NCBI GenBank assembly: GCA_016763095.1
Contig: JAESUK010000093.1
Location: 1-34,049 of the forward strand
DNA: 34,049 nucleotides
Reading direction: 5' to 3'
Origin: Alphaproteobacteria bacterium
Lineage (GTDB): Bacteria > Pseudomonadota > Alphaproteobacteria > Micavibrionales > Micavibrionaceae
Shown piece by piece: positions 1 to 8,300 of this stretch. Below the pieces are notes generated by a model, which was not told the DNA's origin, ran no database searches, and saw only the letters and a list, made by a program, of their open reading frames with translations. The position numbers and the translations under genes were made by a program. Each line of letters opens with the position of its first letter. Position 1 is the stretch's first letter.

Positions 1-30
1 ATATATATTTTAATGTGATATTTATTCTTA

Positions 31-930
31 ATGCGAGATGAGATGAAACACAACAATCCCCCTACAACTATTAAGCTTACTGTGGACAAGGTCTCGCTTC
101 GGGCGGGGCTTTACCTTGTTGGCACACCGATAGGGTATTTAAAGGATATTAGTTTAAGAGCATTAGAGACGTTCATGTCAGTTGATTTTGTGGCATGTGA
201 AGATACGCGGGTTACAGGTAAGCTTCTGCACCATTACGGTATTCCAACCAAAAAAATTAAGTACAATGATCATAGTAACCTCCCAGCACGTGAGAATATT
301 ATAAACATTATTGAGCAAGGACAGTCCGTAGCTTTATGTAGTGATGCGGGACTTCCGTTGATTGCAGACCCAGGGTACAAATTGGTCGCTGAATGTGTTG
401 AAAAGGGTTTGTATGTCACATCTATACCCGGTGCGAATGCAGCGCTGACGGGGTTACAGCTTTCTGCGATGCCAACAGATCAGTTTATCTTTTTAGGCTT
501 TTTGGCAACGAAGAAAAAAGCACGCGAGGATTACCTTAAACGCTGGAAAGATGTTCCCGTTACGCAGGTGTATTATGAGAGTGCACGTAGGATTGTGGAT
601 AGTATTCGTGCGGTACAAACGGTTATGGGTGAGCGGCATGTTGTCGTGGCGCGTGAGCTTACGAAATCATATGAGGAAGTGTTATCTGGAACATGCTCTG
701 AGCTAATTGGTCGACTTGAGGCAAAACCCATTAAGGGGGAAGTTGTTTTTATTGTATCGGGTGAGGGGGATGTAAAAGAACTGAACGATGATGATATCCT
801 TAAACAGCTTCGGTGTGAAATACATGAGCAGAAGCATTCTGTGAAAGAATCTGTGCGCATTGTTATGGATCAATCTGGTTGGCCTAAAAAGAAGGTTTAT
901 GAACATGCTTTGACAGTAAAAAATGAATAA
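31..930 (+). CDS. rsmI: 16S rRNA (cytidine1402-2'-O)-methyltransferase RsmI
   Basis: RsmI uses S-adenosylmethionine to methylate the 2'-O of C1402 in the decoding centre of 16S rRNA. The family's signatures are visible: VGTPIG near residues 30-35, ACEDTR at 55-60, then SDAGLPLIADPG and SIPGANAALTGLQLSAMPTDQF, the tetrapyrrole-methylase-type fold of this family. The length, 299 residues, is normal. The first ATG at 31 has no clear Shine-Dalgarno sequence. The in-frame ATG at 43, preceded by the purine run GAGATGAG, is an equally good start, and the first 20 or so residues are not conserved family sequence. The last 8 bases overlap the next gene, yraN, so the two are probably translationally coupled. 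The function is certain from the motifs; the exact start is not. Confidence 0.96.
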   Translation: MRDEMKHNNPPTTIKLTVDKVSLRAGLYLVGTPIGYLKDISLRALETFMSVDFVACEDTRVTGKLLHHYGIPTKKIKYNDHSNLPARENIINIIEQGQSVALCSDAGLPLIADPGYKLVAECVEKGLYVTSIPGANAALTGLQLSAMPTDQFIFLGFLATKKKAREDYLKRWKDVPVTQVYYESARRIVDSIRAVQTVMGERHVVVARELTKSYEEVLSGTCSELIGRLEAKPIKGEVVFIVSGEGDVKELNDDDILKQLRCEIHEQKHSVKESVRIVMDQSGWPKKKVYEHALTVKNE

Positions 931-1276
931 GCGTAATGATTATAAAAAGGGACTTTGGGCAGAAAGAATCGCAATAATTTTTTTAATGCTTAAAGGCTAT
1001 AAAATACTGAAAAACCGTTATAAAACACCTGTTGGTGAAGTCGATGTTGTTGCCAAGAAAAGAAATGTGTTGGTTTTTGTTGAGGTGAAGCGTCGTCCAA
1101 ATTATGAGCAGGGAATTTTGTCTATCTCTTCTGTTTCTCAAAAACGAATTATGCGCGCGGCAGAGCATTATCTAATGATGGAAAAACTTGGAAATAGTAT
1201 AGATATGCGCTTTGATGCTATCATCATATCCCCACCTTTTTCTATCAAGCACCTAGTCCATGCATGGACATCTTAA
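923..1276 (+). CDS. yraN: YraN/UPF0102 family predicted endonuclease-like protein
   Basis: This 117-residue protein belongs to UPF0102 (YraN), small proteins with a predicted restriction-endonuclease-like fold whose role is not established. The nuclease-type residues are present: E14 in the first helix (GLWAERIA), GEVD with D41, and VEVK with E54 and K56, giving the D...ExK pattern. The ATG lies inside the end of rsmI (overlap ATGAATAA). The rsmI-yraN linkage is widespread in Proteobacteria and supports the assignment. Substrate and physiological role remain unknown in the family. Confidence 0.9.
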   Translation: MNKRNDYKKGLWAERIAIIFLMLKGYKILKNRYKTPVGEVDVVAKKRNVLVFVEVKRRPNYEQGILSISSVSQKRIMRAAEHYLMMEKLGNSIDMRFDAIIISPPFSIKHLVHAWTS

Positions 1277-1366
1277 ACGTACGGACTATCATATTAGGAA
1301 CAGTAGAACCTTCTAGCTGATTCTATCGTTATGCGATTATAAAAATACAGGAATGGATGTACGTCG

Positions 1367-2269
1367 ATGAAAACTACAAAAATACTATCAATGTTGGGGC
1401 TTGTTTCCTTAATGGCGTTAAATTCTGGGTGTACGACACTTGGCATTGCTCTTGGTGCAGGCGCTAAAACTGGAATAGAAGCGGCGAAAGAAGGTGGCAT
1501 ATCGCGCGCTGTTACTGATTTTAAAGTCCAAACGCAAATAAATAATTTGTGGTTTCAGCAAGATGTAGATATTTTCCGAAAATTGGATTTGACGGTTAAT
1601 CAAGGTCGTGTGTTGATTACAGGTGTTGTTCAAAATTCTCAACATCGTGTGGATGCTGTGCGTTTAGCGTGGCAACCGAAGGGTGTTAAACAGGTGATTA
1701 ATGAAATCCGTGTTGCTGAGAGCGAAGGGCTTCCTGGCTATGCTCGTGATGTTTGGATTACAGCGCAGTTGCGTACGAAGTTGACGCTTGATAGAGATGT
1801 TCAGTCTATTAACTACTCCATTGATACGGTTCAAGGCGGAATTTACCTTATGGGTGTTGCTCAAAACCAAAATGAGTTGAATAAAGTCATTGATCAGGCG
1901 CGCACAATTTCTGGTGTTAAAGAAGTTGTGAGTTACGTGAAATTCGCGGGGCAGCCTCTGACGCAAGATACGTTGAATGCGTCATCTCAAGGGCAATATG
2001 ATCAGTATTCAGTTGGGCAACCAATAGAAAGCGCTATCTCTCCTCAAGCAGGCGGAGATGTTCCTCCACCGTTGATGTCTCCATATTCAAGAAGTCCAGA
2101 GGGGCTTTCCCCGATGTCACGACCTGAGCCATATGTTTCGAATAAAAATTTGCCTCCTCCTGGTCAATGGGCTGGAAATGGCGGACAACAAGTCGCACCG
2201 GTGCAACAGTCGTCAACGTATTCTGGTGGCTTAAGAGAATCTGTGCAAGCATATCCACTGAATGATTAA
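1367..2269 (+). CDS. Two-BON-domain outer-membrane lipoprotein (DolP/YraP-like)
   Basis: This is a predicted lipoprotein of 300 residues. It has a type II signal peptide with a probable lipidated Cys22 (context LNSGC, a slightly atypical lipobox because Asn is at -3). Two BON-like alpha/beta repeats follow, at about residues 50-115 and 128-190, each with an LTV..GRVLITGVV or IDTVQGGIYLMGVA strand pair. The last 110 residues are Pro/Gln/Ser-rich and probably disordered. In gammaproteobacteria DolP (YraP) has the same lipoprotein/BON-BON layout and supports outer-membrane integrity. Its location two genes from rsmI and next to yraN resembles the enterobacterial arrangement. The Pro-rich tail is not part of E. 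coli DolP, so I give no gene symbol. Role by analogy: periplasmic face of the outer membrane. Confidence 0.8.
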   Translation: MKTTKILSMLGLVSLMALNSGCTTLGIALGAGAKTGIEAAKEGGISRAVTDFKVQTQINNLWFQQDVDIFRKLDLTVNQGRVLITGVVQNSQHRVDAVRLAWQPKGVKQVINEIRVAESEGLPGYARDVWITAQLRTKLTLDRDVQSINYSIDTVQGGIYLMGVAQNQNELNKVIDQARTISGVKEVVSYVKFAGQPLTQDTLNASSQGQYDQYSVGQPIESAISPQAGGDVPPPLMSPYSRSPEGLSPMSRPEPYVSNKNLPPPGQWAGNGGQQVAPVQQSSTYSGGLRESVQAYPLND

Positions 2270-2297
2270 GGCAGAGTGATTAAGAAAGGGCGTTCGT

Positions 2298-3134
2298 TTG
2301 ATTGAGTCACAAGCATCAAATATTCTTTCACAGTTAAGTGAAGTTGGCGAACAACTTGATGCTGATATTGATTTATTTCAAACCGCTTTATTAATTGCTG
2401 CATTGGATCATCCTGGTCGGTTGACCGAACGTTATACCCTACATATAGACCGTATGATTGAGGCTTGTGAGCAAGCGTTTGATGGTTTGAATGATACCGC
2501 GAAAAACCAACTGAATGTATTGCGTGATGTTTTGTTTTCTCAGGAAGAATATGATGGAGATTCTGAAAATTTTGATCGCTTAGATAATGCGGATATCATG
2601 TCTGTTATAGATAGGCGGTGTGGACTACCTGTCACGTTATCAATCTTATATATGGCTGTTGCGAAGGCTCTTGGTTGGCATGTACAAGCTTTGAGTTTTC
2701 CCGCACATGTTTTTTTGCGTATTGAGTGTGGTGGAGAAAGAATTGTTTTTGATCCTTTTGATGGTGCGCGTGTTATGGAAGCGCATGATTTGCGAGAAAA
2801 GCTGAAAGATTTAGTCGGCGGACATGCCGAGCTCTCGTCGGATTACTATGAGGCTATGACGAACAGGGATGTAATTGTCCGCCTTCAAAATAATATTAAG
2901 ACGCGTTTGATTTCGGAAGAAGATTTTGACGCAGCGTTAGAGCGTGTCGATATTATGCGTCTAATTCTCCCTAATGATCCGCGGTTACTGTTTGAGGCGG
3001 GGATACTGAATGCGCGTGCAGGAAGGCGTATGGAGGCAATCACATTGCTTCGGAAATATGTGGATGTTGTGGATTCTCAAGCAGACAGAGAAGATGCTCT
3101 TATGCTGCTGCGTGAGTTAGAAGGCGACGTATAG
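2298..3134 (+). CDS. SirB1-family protein (transglutaminase-like fold plus TPR)
   Basis: This 278-residue protein is of the SirB1/YchA type. The transglutaminase-like core is recognisable from DRRCGLPVTLSILYMAVAKALG (about residues 104-125), SFPAHVFLRI and FDPFDGARV. The C-terminal region (about 200-275) looks like helical repeats (LLFEAGILNARAGRRMEAITLLRKYV). The start is a TTG at 2298, seven bases after the purine stretch GAAAGGG; no ATG fits better. Family members are widely distributed but have no settled biochemical activity. The 28-base gap after the BON lipoprotein suggests co-transcription with it. Confidence 0.85.
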   Translation: MIESQASNILSQLSEVGEQLDADIDLFQTALLIAALDHPGRLTERYTLHIDRMIEACEQAFDGLNDTAKNQLNVLRDVLFSQEEYDGDSENFDRLDNADIMSVIDRRCGLPVTLSILYMAVAKALGWHVQALSFPAHVFLRIECGGERIVFDPFDGARVMEAHDLREKLKDLVGGHAELSSDYYEAMTNRDVIVRLQNNIKTRLISEEDFDAALERVDIMRLILPNDPRLLFEAGILNARAGRRMEAITLLRKYVDVVDSQADREDALMLLRELEGDV

Positions 3135-3267
3135 TAAAGCTAAAAAACAGAGGATCGTTCAATAAGCTTGGTGTTCATGGGTTGTTTTTTTTAGTGAGTG
3201 TCCTAGTTTAGACGCTATAGATTCGTTTGAATCATTTTATTTTTTAAAAGGTGCAGGAGTTAACGCG

Positions 3268-3783
3268 ATGCCATTACGTATTTTTATGATAATTCTTCTT
3301 TCTCTGTTTGTGACAGCATGTACAGGTAATGATGCTATTGATGAAGGTGTTGTTGTTACATCTGACCGTGAAGGTATTTCAACGGGAGTTGATGGAACTG
3401 GTTATGACGTAAGTGGTACAGCTCTTCCTGGTTCATCAGAAGATCTTGTTGAGAACGTTGGAGACCGTATTTTCTTCGGTTATGATAGTTATAATTTAAG
3501 TGGTGAAGCACGTGCCGTTCTTGAACGTCAAGCACAGTGGTTGTCTCAGTACCAAAATCTTTCCGTTACAATTGAAGGTCATGCGGATGAGCGTGGAACA
3601 CGTGAATATAACTTAGCGTTGGGTGAGCGTCATGCGAATGCTGTGCAAAGTTATCTTGCTGCACTTGGTGTTGATGCATCTCGTCTTTCAGTTGTGAGTT
3701 ATGGTAAAGAACGTCCTGTTGTGTTTGATAATGATCCTTCAGCTTGGGCTCAAAATCGCCGTGGCGTAACAACTATTAACTAA
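3268..3783 (+). CDS. pal: Peptidoglycan-associated lipoprotein Pal
   Basis: Pal is the peptidoglycan-binding outer-membrane lipoprotein of the Tol-Pal envelope system. The 171-residue product has a signal peptide ending in the lipobox VTAC (Cys18). A short acidic/Gly linker follows, then an OmpA-like domain (about 66-171) starting at RIFFGYDSYNL. The domain carries the peptidoglycan-binding core EGHADERGTREYN and the terminal AQNRRGVTTIN. A good ribosome-binding site (GCAGGAG) precedes the ATG. cpoB follows by 21 bases, as expected, but tolQRAB are not upstream in this window. Confidence 0.96.
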   Translation: MPLRIFMIILLSLFVTACTGNDAIDEGVVVTSDREGISTGVDGTGYDVSGTALPGSSEDLVENVGDRIFFGYDSYNLSGEARAVLERQAQWLSQYQNLSVTIEGHADERGTREYNLALGERHANAVQSYLAALGVDASRLSVVSYGKERPVVFDNDPSAWAQNRRGVTTIN

Positions 3784-3804
3784 TATTTTTAAGAGAGGGT
3801 TTTT

Positions 3805-4689
3805 ATGAACTCTTCTACAAAACTATTGAGAACTAAATGGGCCATTTTTTTGGCCTGTTTTGCGTTATTCGTTTTCCCTTCTATTCAGGCCGTGGCACAG
3901 AGCGATTTGTATAATCGTTTAAGCCGTGTCGAACGTGATGTTCAGACACTATCCAAGGCTGTCTATAAGGGAGAAACTCTTCCTGCAAGTGTTGGTGGAG
4001 CGATTGCGGATGATCAGAAATACCGTGCGCAAATGGATGTGCGGATGAATGATCTTGAAACGCAAATCAGAGATCTTCGCGGTCTTGTTGAGCAGTTCCA
4101 GTATAATGTGGATCAACTCAATATGAAAGTTGATGCGTTGAATGCGCAAGCCTATACGGGCTCTCAAGTAGAGACTCACGCTAAAGCTAATCAAATTCAA
4201 CCATACCAACCGCCGATTGTACCTCAAAATAGTCAAACATCAGGTACATCACCTTTGATGACAAATGGTGAAAATAACACTGTTCAGAATTTGTCTGAGG
4301 CACCGTCTCCGACAGATGTGTATGACCGTGCCTATGCTTTTTTAAAGAGTGGGGATAATGTGAGTGCACAAGAGGCATTCAAGGCGTTTATTGATAAATA
4401 CCCGAAAGAATCCCTGACGAATAATGCGCGCTATAGGTTGGGTGAAACACACTATGTTCAAAATGACTATGAGAAGGCGGCGCGTATCTTTGCTGATGCC
4501 TATCAAAAAGCGCCTAAAGGTATAAAGGCAGCAGATAATCTTTTGAAGTTGGGTCTGTCCCTCAGTGGGCTTGGTCGTAAAGATGATGCATGCGTGTCCT
4601 TTACTCAGCTAGATAGAGAGTTTGGACGCACGTCTTCTGCAATTGTTCGCCGTGGTGAGCAAGAGCGTAGTAAGCTTGGTTGTGAGTAG
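3805..4689 (+). CDS. cpoB: Tol-Pal system protein CpoB (YbgF)
   Basis: CpoB/YbgF is a periplasmic TPR protein that coordinates peptidoglycan synthesis with Tol-Pal driven outer-membrane constriction. The 294-residue product has a Sec signal peptide (cleavage probably after AVA, near residue 31). An N-terminal coiled-coil segment with heptad-like Leu/Val spacing runs from about 35 to 112, followed by a Pro/Ser/Asn-rich linker. The C-terminal TPR region starts at about residue 172 (DVYDRAYAFLKSGDNVSAQEAFKAF; FIDKYPKE; NARYRLGETHYVQNDYEKAARIF). AGAGAGGG provides a strong ribosome-binding site. It directly follows pal, the classical order. Confidence 0.94.
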   Translation: MNSSTKLLRTKWAIFLACFALFVFPSIQAVAQSDLYNRLSRVERDVQTLSKAVYKGETLPASVGGAIADDQKYRAQMDVRMNDLETQIRDLRGLVEQFQYNVDQLNMKVDALNAQAYTGSQVETHAKANQIQPYQPPIVPQNSQTSGTSPLMTNGENNTVQNLSEAPSPTDVYDRAYAFLKSGDNVSAQEAFKAFIDKYPKESLTNNARYRLGETHYVQNDYEKAARIFADAYQKAPKGIKAADNLLKLGLSLSGLGRKDDACVSFTQLDREFGRTSSAIVRRGEQERSKLGCE

Positions 4690-4757
4690 AGCACACGCGT
4701 CTAATCATGTTGCGTTTACCTAGAGCCTCTATTTATTAAATATTGTGAGGTTGCTTA

Positions 4758-5414
4758 ATGACTAACGGTGTTTTTATAACAGACTCTACGAACGGTGTAC
4801 GTATTCGTGCAGACGTTCCCCTTACGATACGAAATGGTTATCAGGTTCGTGTTGTTTCCTTTTCAGGTCTTTCAGATCAACTTGAACATGTTGCGTTGGT
4901 TTTTGATGGGGACTCTGAATCTTCTGATGCACCTTTGGTTCGGTTGCACTCACAATGTTTGACGGGAGATGTTTTTGGATCAACGCGGTGTGATTGTGGA
5001 GGACAGTTGCAAGATGCTATGGATCGTATGGCGCAAGATGGAGGCATTCTGCTTTACCTTATTCAAGAGGGGCGTGGAATTGGACTTTATAATAAGCTTG
5101 ATGCTTATAAGCTTCAGATAGAAGAGGGTATGGATACCTATGAGGCAAATCAACATATTGGGCAACCAGATGATGCGCGAGATTACAAAGTTGCATCAGA
5201 AATGTTGGGTGCACTAGGTATATCAGCGCTCAAATTGCTTTCTAATAACCCCGATAAAGTGGATCAGCTTGTGAACTATGGCATGAAAGTTGTTGCGCGT
5301 GTTCCGACAGAGGTTCATGTGAACGCAGATAATGTAAATTATCTGGAAGCCAAAATAAAAAAATCAGGGCATGACATTGATCTAAGCGGTGCGTGTTGTT
5401 CTTGGCATGAGTGA
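4758..5414 (+). CDS. ribA: GTP cyclohydrolase II RibA
   Basis: RibA converts GTP to 2,5-diamino-6-ribosylamino-pyrimidinone phosphate, the first step of riboflavin synthesis. The zinc ligands Cys67, Cys78 and Cys80 (CLTGDVFGSTRCDC) are intact. So are the catalytic segments EGRGIGLYNKLDAYKLQ, the DxR-containing loop DDARDY, and LLSNNPDK. At 218 residues this is the stand-alone GTP-cyclohydrolase form, not a RibBA fusion, so DHBP synthase must be encoded elsewhere. The ORF overlaps the start of ribD by 8 bases, indicating coupling. I see no FMN-riboswitch-like leader in the 68 bases upstream. Confidence 0.96.
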   Translation: MTNGVFITDSTNGVRIRADVPLTIRNGYQVRVVSFSGLSDQLEHVALVFDGDSESSDAPLVRLHSQCLTGDVFGSTRCDCGGQLQDAMDRMAQDGGILLYLIQEGRGIGLYNKLDAYKLQIEEGMDTYEANQHIGQPDDARDYKVASEMLGALGISALKLLSNNPDKVDQLVNYGMKVVARVPTEVHVNADNVNYLEAKIKKSGHDIDLSGACCSWHE

Positions 5415-6513
5415 GGATGTTTTCGATATAGAATTTATGAGGAGGGCTCTTGATCTTGCACAACAGGGGCTTGGGCGTGTTGCGCCTAACCCTTCTGTTG
5501 GCTGTGTGATTGTTAAGGACGGAGTCATTGCTGGGGAAGCGAGAACAGCGGATCATGGGCGCCCGCATGCGGAACGTCGTGCACTTGAAATGGCGGGTGA
5601 TAAGGCATTAGGGGCTACTGTGTATGTCACGCTTGAGCCATGTAATAACCATGGAGTAACATCACCATGTGTTGATGAGTTGATTGAAGCAGGGGTGGCG
5701 CGTGTTGTTATCTCTTGTCGTGATCCTTTTCAAACAAGCGAGCATAGTGGCGGGATTCAAAAGTTTAAAGATGCAGGGATTATCGTTGATGAAGGCGTTC
5801 TTGGTAATGAGTCCAATGCGCTAAATGAGGGCTTCTTCTTATTTTCTCAAGAAAACCGTCCTTTTGTATCTGCCAAGATAGCGTCGTCACTTGATGGACG
5901 CATAGCAACAAAATCTGGTGAAAGTAAATGGATTACGGGAAGCCTCTCCCGCCAACGTGGACATATATTTCGCGCAATGCATGATGCTGTTTTATGTGGA
6001 ATAGGGACAGTTCTTGCTGATGACCCATCCCTTACTGTTCGGCTTGATGGGCATGATGGCTTCCAACCTGTTAGAATAATCATAGACCGTGATTTAAAAA
6101 TCCCACTGGAATGTAAACTTGTTTTGAGTTCGAAAAATCACCCTGTCTGGATTGTTTGTAACGAAGGAGCTCCTTCGGATAAGAAAAAAAATCTTTGTGA
6201 CCTAGGGCTTATACTGATTGAGTTAAAACCTGATCTTGATGGACGGTTTTTCGCTTTGGATGTGTTGCAAGCTCTTGCACAAAAAGGAATGACTCGGGTT
6301 TTGATTGAAGGTGGTGGCGATACTATCTCTACATTTTTGCGAGAAGGTATGGTTGATCAATTGCTCTGGTTTCGTGCGCCTAAGATCATTGGTGGGGACG
6401 GTGTTCCCGCGCTTCCTATATTGAATGTTGAGGGGATGGATGAGTGCTTACGCTTAAGTCTTCTTGAAAGCGAACGTCTGGGTGACGATATTTTAGAAAT
6501 CTGGAAATTATAG
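5407..6513 (+). CDS. ribD: Bifunctional riboflavin deaminase/reductase RibD
   Basis: RibD performs the second and third steps of riboflavin synthesis. An N-terminal deaminase (about 1-145) acts on the pyrimidine intermediate and a C-terminal NADPH-dependent reductase (about 150-368) reduces the ribose. The deaminase zinc motif is present as HAE (His54-Glu56) and PC...C (Cys79, Cys88); the linker reads NNHGVTS where SHHGRTP is more usual. The reductase shows ASSLDGRIA, ESKWITG and the GGGDTISTFL turn. I chose the ATG at 5407, overlapping ribA by 8 bases. An upstream GTG at 5389 is open but adds only non-conserved residues. It forms a two-gene unit with ribA. Confidence 0.95.
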   Translation: MSEDVFDIEFMRRALDLAQQGLGRVAPNPSVGCVIVKDGVIAGEARTADHGRPHAERRALEMAGDKALGATVYVTLEPCNNHGVTSPCVDELIEAGVARVVISCRDPFQTSEHSGGIQKFKDAGIIVDEGVLGNESNALNEGFFLFSQENRPFVSAKIASSLDGRIATKSGESKWITGSLSRQRGHIFRAMHDAVLCGIGTVLADDPSLTVRLDGHDGFQPVRIIIDRDLKIPLECKLVLSSKNHPVWIVCNEGAPSDKKKNLCDLGLILIELKPDLDGRFFALDVLQALAQKGMTRVLIEGGGDTISTFLREGMVDQLLWFRAPKIIGGDGVPALPILNVEGMDECLRLSLLESERLGDDILEIWKL

Positions 6514-6562
6514 TAATTTAGCTGTTTTGCGTCTGTGGTTCTCAAGACCTATTTCGTTCATT

Positions 6563-6943
6563 TCATCCGTTTCTTTTTTTTTCACGTTCTTTACGTTCTT
6601 TTGCTTTACGTGTGCGGTCGACAATTTCTGTTTTCTTTAGGTCTTCGAAAGCTACGCGGATGTCATCTTGCGCCAAGGTTATACGTGTTTTTACCTTCTC
6701 AATTTTATCATTGAATTTTTCTATTGCGTCATTTGCGGCGGCTCGAAATTTTGAGAATGATAGTTGAATGAGAACGTCATTTGCCATGCTTTCGGCAACG
6801 CGTTTTTCACGCGCTATTTGGTCTGTTTTGTCTTGTTTTTGGCGCTCATACTCTTCTTGCTCACGATATAGACGTGCGAGAATCTTCTGTTTTTCGTCGA
6901 CACGGTGTTTCTGAATACGGATGAGGCCATCAAGCTTCGCCAT
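6563..6943 (-). CDS. fliJ: Flagellar export protein FliJ-like
   Basis: FliJ is the small coiled-coil stalk/chaperone-escort component of the flagellar type III export ATPase complex. The 126-residue product is almost entirely charged alpha-helix with a long coiled coil (LARLYREQEEYERQKQDK through KVKTRITLAQDD) and a Lys/Arg/Glu tail. It lacks sharply conserved motifs, as usual for FliJ. The identification rests on that profile plus its position overlapping the end of fliI. I place the start at the ATG at 6943, seven bases after AGAGG; an ATG two codons upstream (6949) abuts that ribosome-binding site too closely. Confidence 0.8.
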   Translation of the reverse strand: MAKLDGLIRIQKHRVDEKQKILARLYREQEEYERQKQDKTDQIAREKRVAESMANDVLIQLSFSKFRAAANDAIEKFNDKIEKVKTRITLAQDDIRVAFEDLKKTEIVDRTRKAKERKEREKKRNG

Positions 6944-8300
6944 TATCATCCTCTACATGTGTTTCCTCGGTATTTATGCCGATGATTTGAGCAAGGGCAG
7001 TAAAAGATTCTTCAATGGTAGAGCTGTCGCCTTTGTTTTGGCTGAGGAACTCTTCTATTGCTGGATAAATCTCAATGGCATGGTCTACAAGTGGGTCGCT
7101 TCCTTTGCGGTAAGCCCCAAGGCGGATAAGTTCTCCCATGTCTTCGTAGGTGCTGATGATTTTTTTTGCGTTTTTCACTATTTCGTTTTGCTCATCTGAA
7201 AGTGCCATAGGAAGTGAACGCGATATGGATTTGAGGACGTTAATCGCAGGATAGCGACCACGTTCAGCAATTTCGCGTTGCATCACAATGTGACCATCCA
7301 AAATTCCTCGCACGGCATCTGAAATAGGTTCGTTGTCATCGTCTCCTTCAACAAGGACAGAGAATAACCCTGTGATATCTCCTTGTCCGTATATCCCTGG
7401 ACCTGCGCGTTCAAGAAGGCGAGAGAGTTCACCAAACGTTGTTGGTGGATAGCCTTTTGCCGTTGGTGGCTCACCCGCAGAAAGTCCAATTTCACGTTGT
7501 GCCATTGCAAAGCGCGTTACGGAATCCATCAGACAAAGAACTTGCCGTTGTTGCTCTCTGAAATATTCAGCGACTGAGAGTGTAATGTAAGCAGCTTGAC
7601 GGCGCATGAGAGCGGGTTCATCCCCTGTGGCAACGATAACAACTGAGCGTTTTAAGCCTTCTTCGCCCAAATCGTCCTCAAGGAATTCTTGCACTTCTCG
7701 TCCACGTTCGCCAATTAGCCCAATAACAGAGATATCAGCGGCTGTGTATTTTGCCATCATGGAGAGTAAAACGGATTTACCAACCCCCGATCCCGCAAAA
7801 ATACCCATTCTTTGCCCTTGGCAGAGGGCGGTAAATGTATTCACGGCACGCACGCCGAGGTCTAATTTTTCGCCAATTCGCTTTCGTTGGTGTGCAGGAG
7901 GGGGATTATTTTTGATTGAAATAGGGTGTGAACCCGAAATAAGAGGACCTTTGCCATCTATTGGCTCACCAAGACCATTTATCACGCGTCCTAGCCAACT
8001 TTCTGATGGGTAAATGACGGGCAGTATGTTTGTGAACACTGCACGACACCCCAGTCCTACACCTTCTAAACGTCCGAAAGGAAGAAGGACTGCTGATTTA
8101 TCTTTAAATCCAATGACTTCACATGGGATGGGTTTCTTTTTAACAGGGTGTAAAATAACCCGTGATCCGACGGTTAAATCTGCGCCAAAGCCCTTTATTT
8201 CTATCATTAAGCCAAGAACTTTTGTGACCTCACCATAGATTTCGTGAGGAGGGATGTTTTTAAGGCGTTCAGAGGTTTGTTCAGCTATTTTTGAGGTCAT
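6930..8300 (-). CDS. fliI: Flagellum-specific ATPase FliI
   Basis: FliI is the hexameric ATPase of the flagellar protein export apparatus at the cytoplasmic base. All landmarks of the F1-beta-like fold are visible in 456 residues: Walker A AGSGVGKS (about 169-176), VIGLIGERGREVQEF, the Walker B segment QVLCLMDSVTRFAMAQREIGLSAGE (in its family context), PPTTFGELSRLLERAG, and a C-terminal helical domain. Length is normal. It is transcribed away from ctrA and followed by overlapping fliJ (14 bases using the preferred fliJ start). No other flagellar genes are present in the window, so the export operon is split. Confidence 0.97.
   Translation of the reverse strand: MTSKIAEQTSERLKNIPPHEIYGEVTKVLGLMIEIKGFGADLTVGSRVILHPVKKKPIPCEVIGFKDKSAVLLPFGRLEGVGLGCRAVFTNILPVIYPSESWLGRVINGLGEPIDGKGPLISGSHPISIKNNPPPAHQRKRIGEKLDLGVRAVNTFTALCQGQRMGIFAGSGVGKSVLLSMMAKYTAADISVIGLIGERGREVQEFLEDDLGEEGLKRSVVIVATGDEPALMRRQAAYITLSVAEYFREQQRQVLCLMDSVTRFAMAQREIGLSAGEPPTAKGYPPTTFGELSRLLERAGPGIYGQGDITGLFSVLVEGDDDNEPISDAVRGILDGHIVMQREIAERGRYPAINVLKSISRSLPMALSDEQNEIVKNAKKIISTYEDMGELIRLGAYRKGSDPLVDHAIEIYPAIEEFLSQNKGDSSTIEESFTALAQIIGINTEETHVEDDNGEA

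Noticed and set aside
4690..4757. FMN riboswitch before ribA
   Set aside because: The gap is only 68 bases and shows no AGGG-type conserved junction elements or multi-arm pairing.
7606..8238. Two open frames on the plus strand (135 and 74 codons) inside fliI
   Set aside because: They are antisense to the strongly conserved fliI sequence, are rich in Arg, Pro and Ser as expected of a shadow frame, and have no ribosome-binding site.
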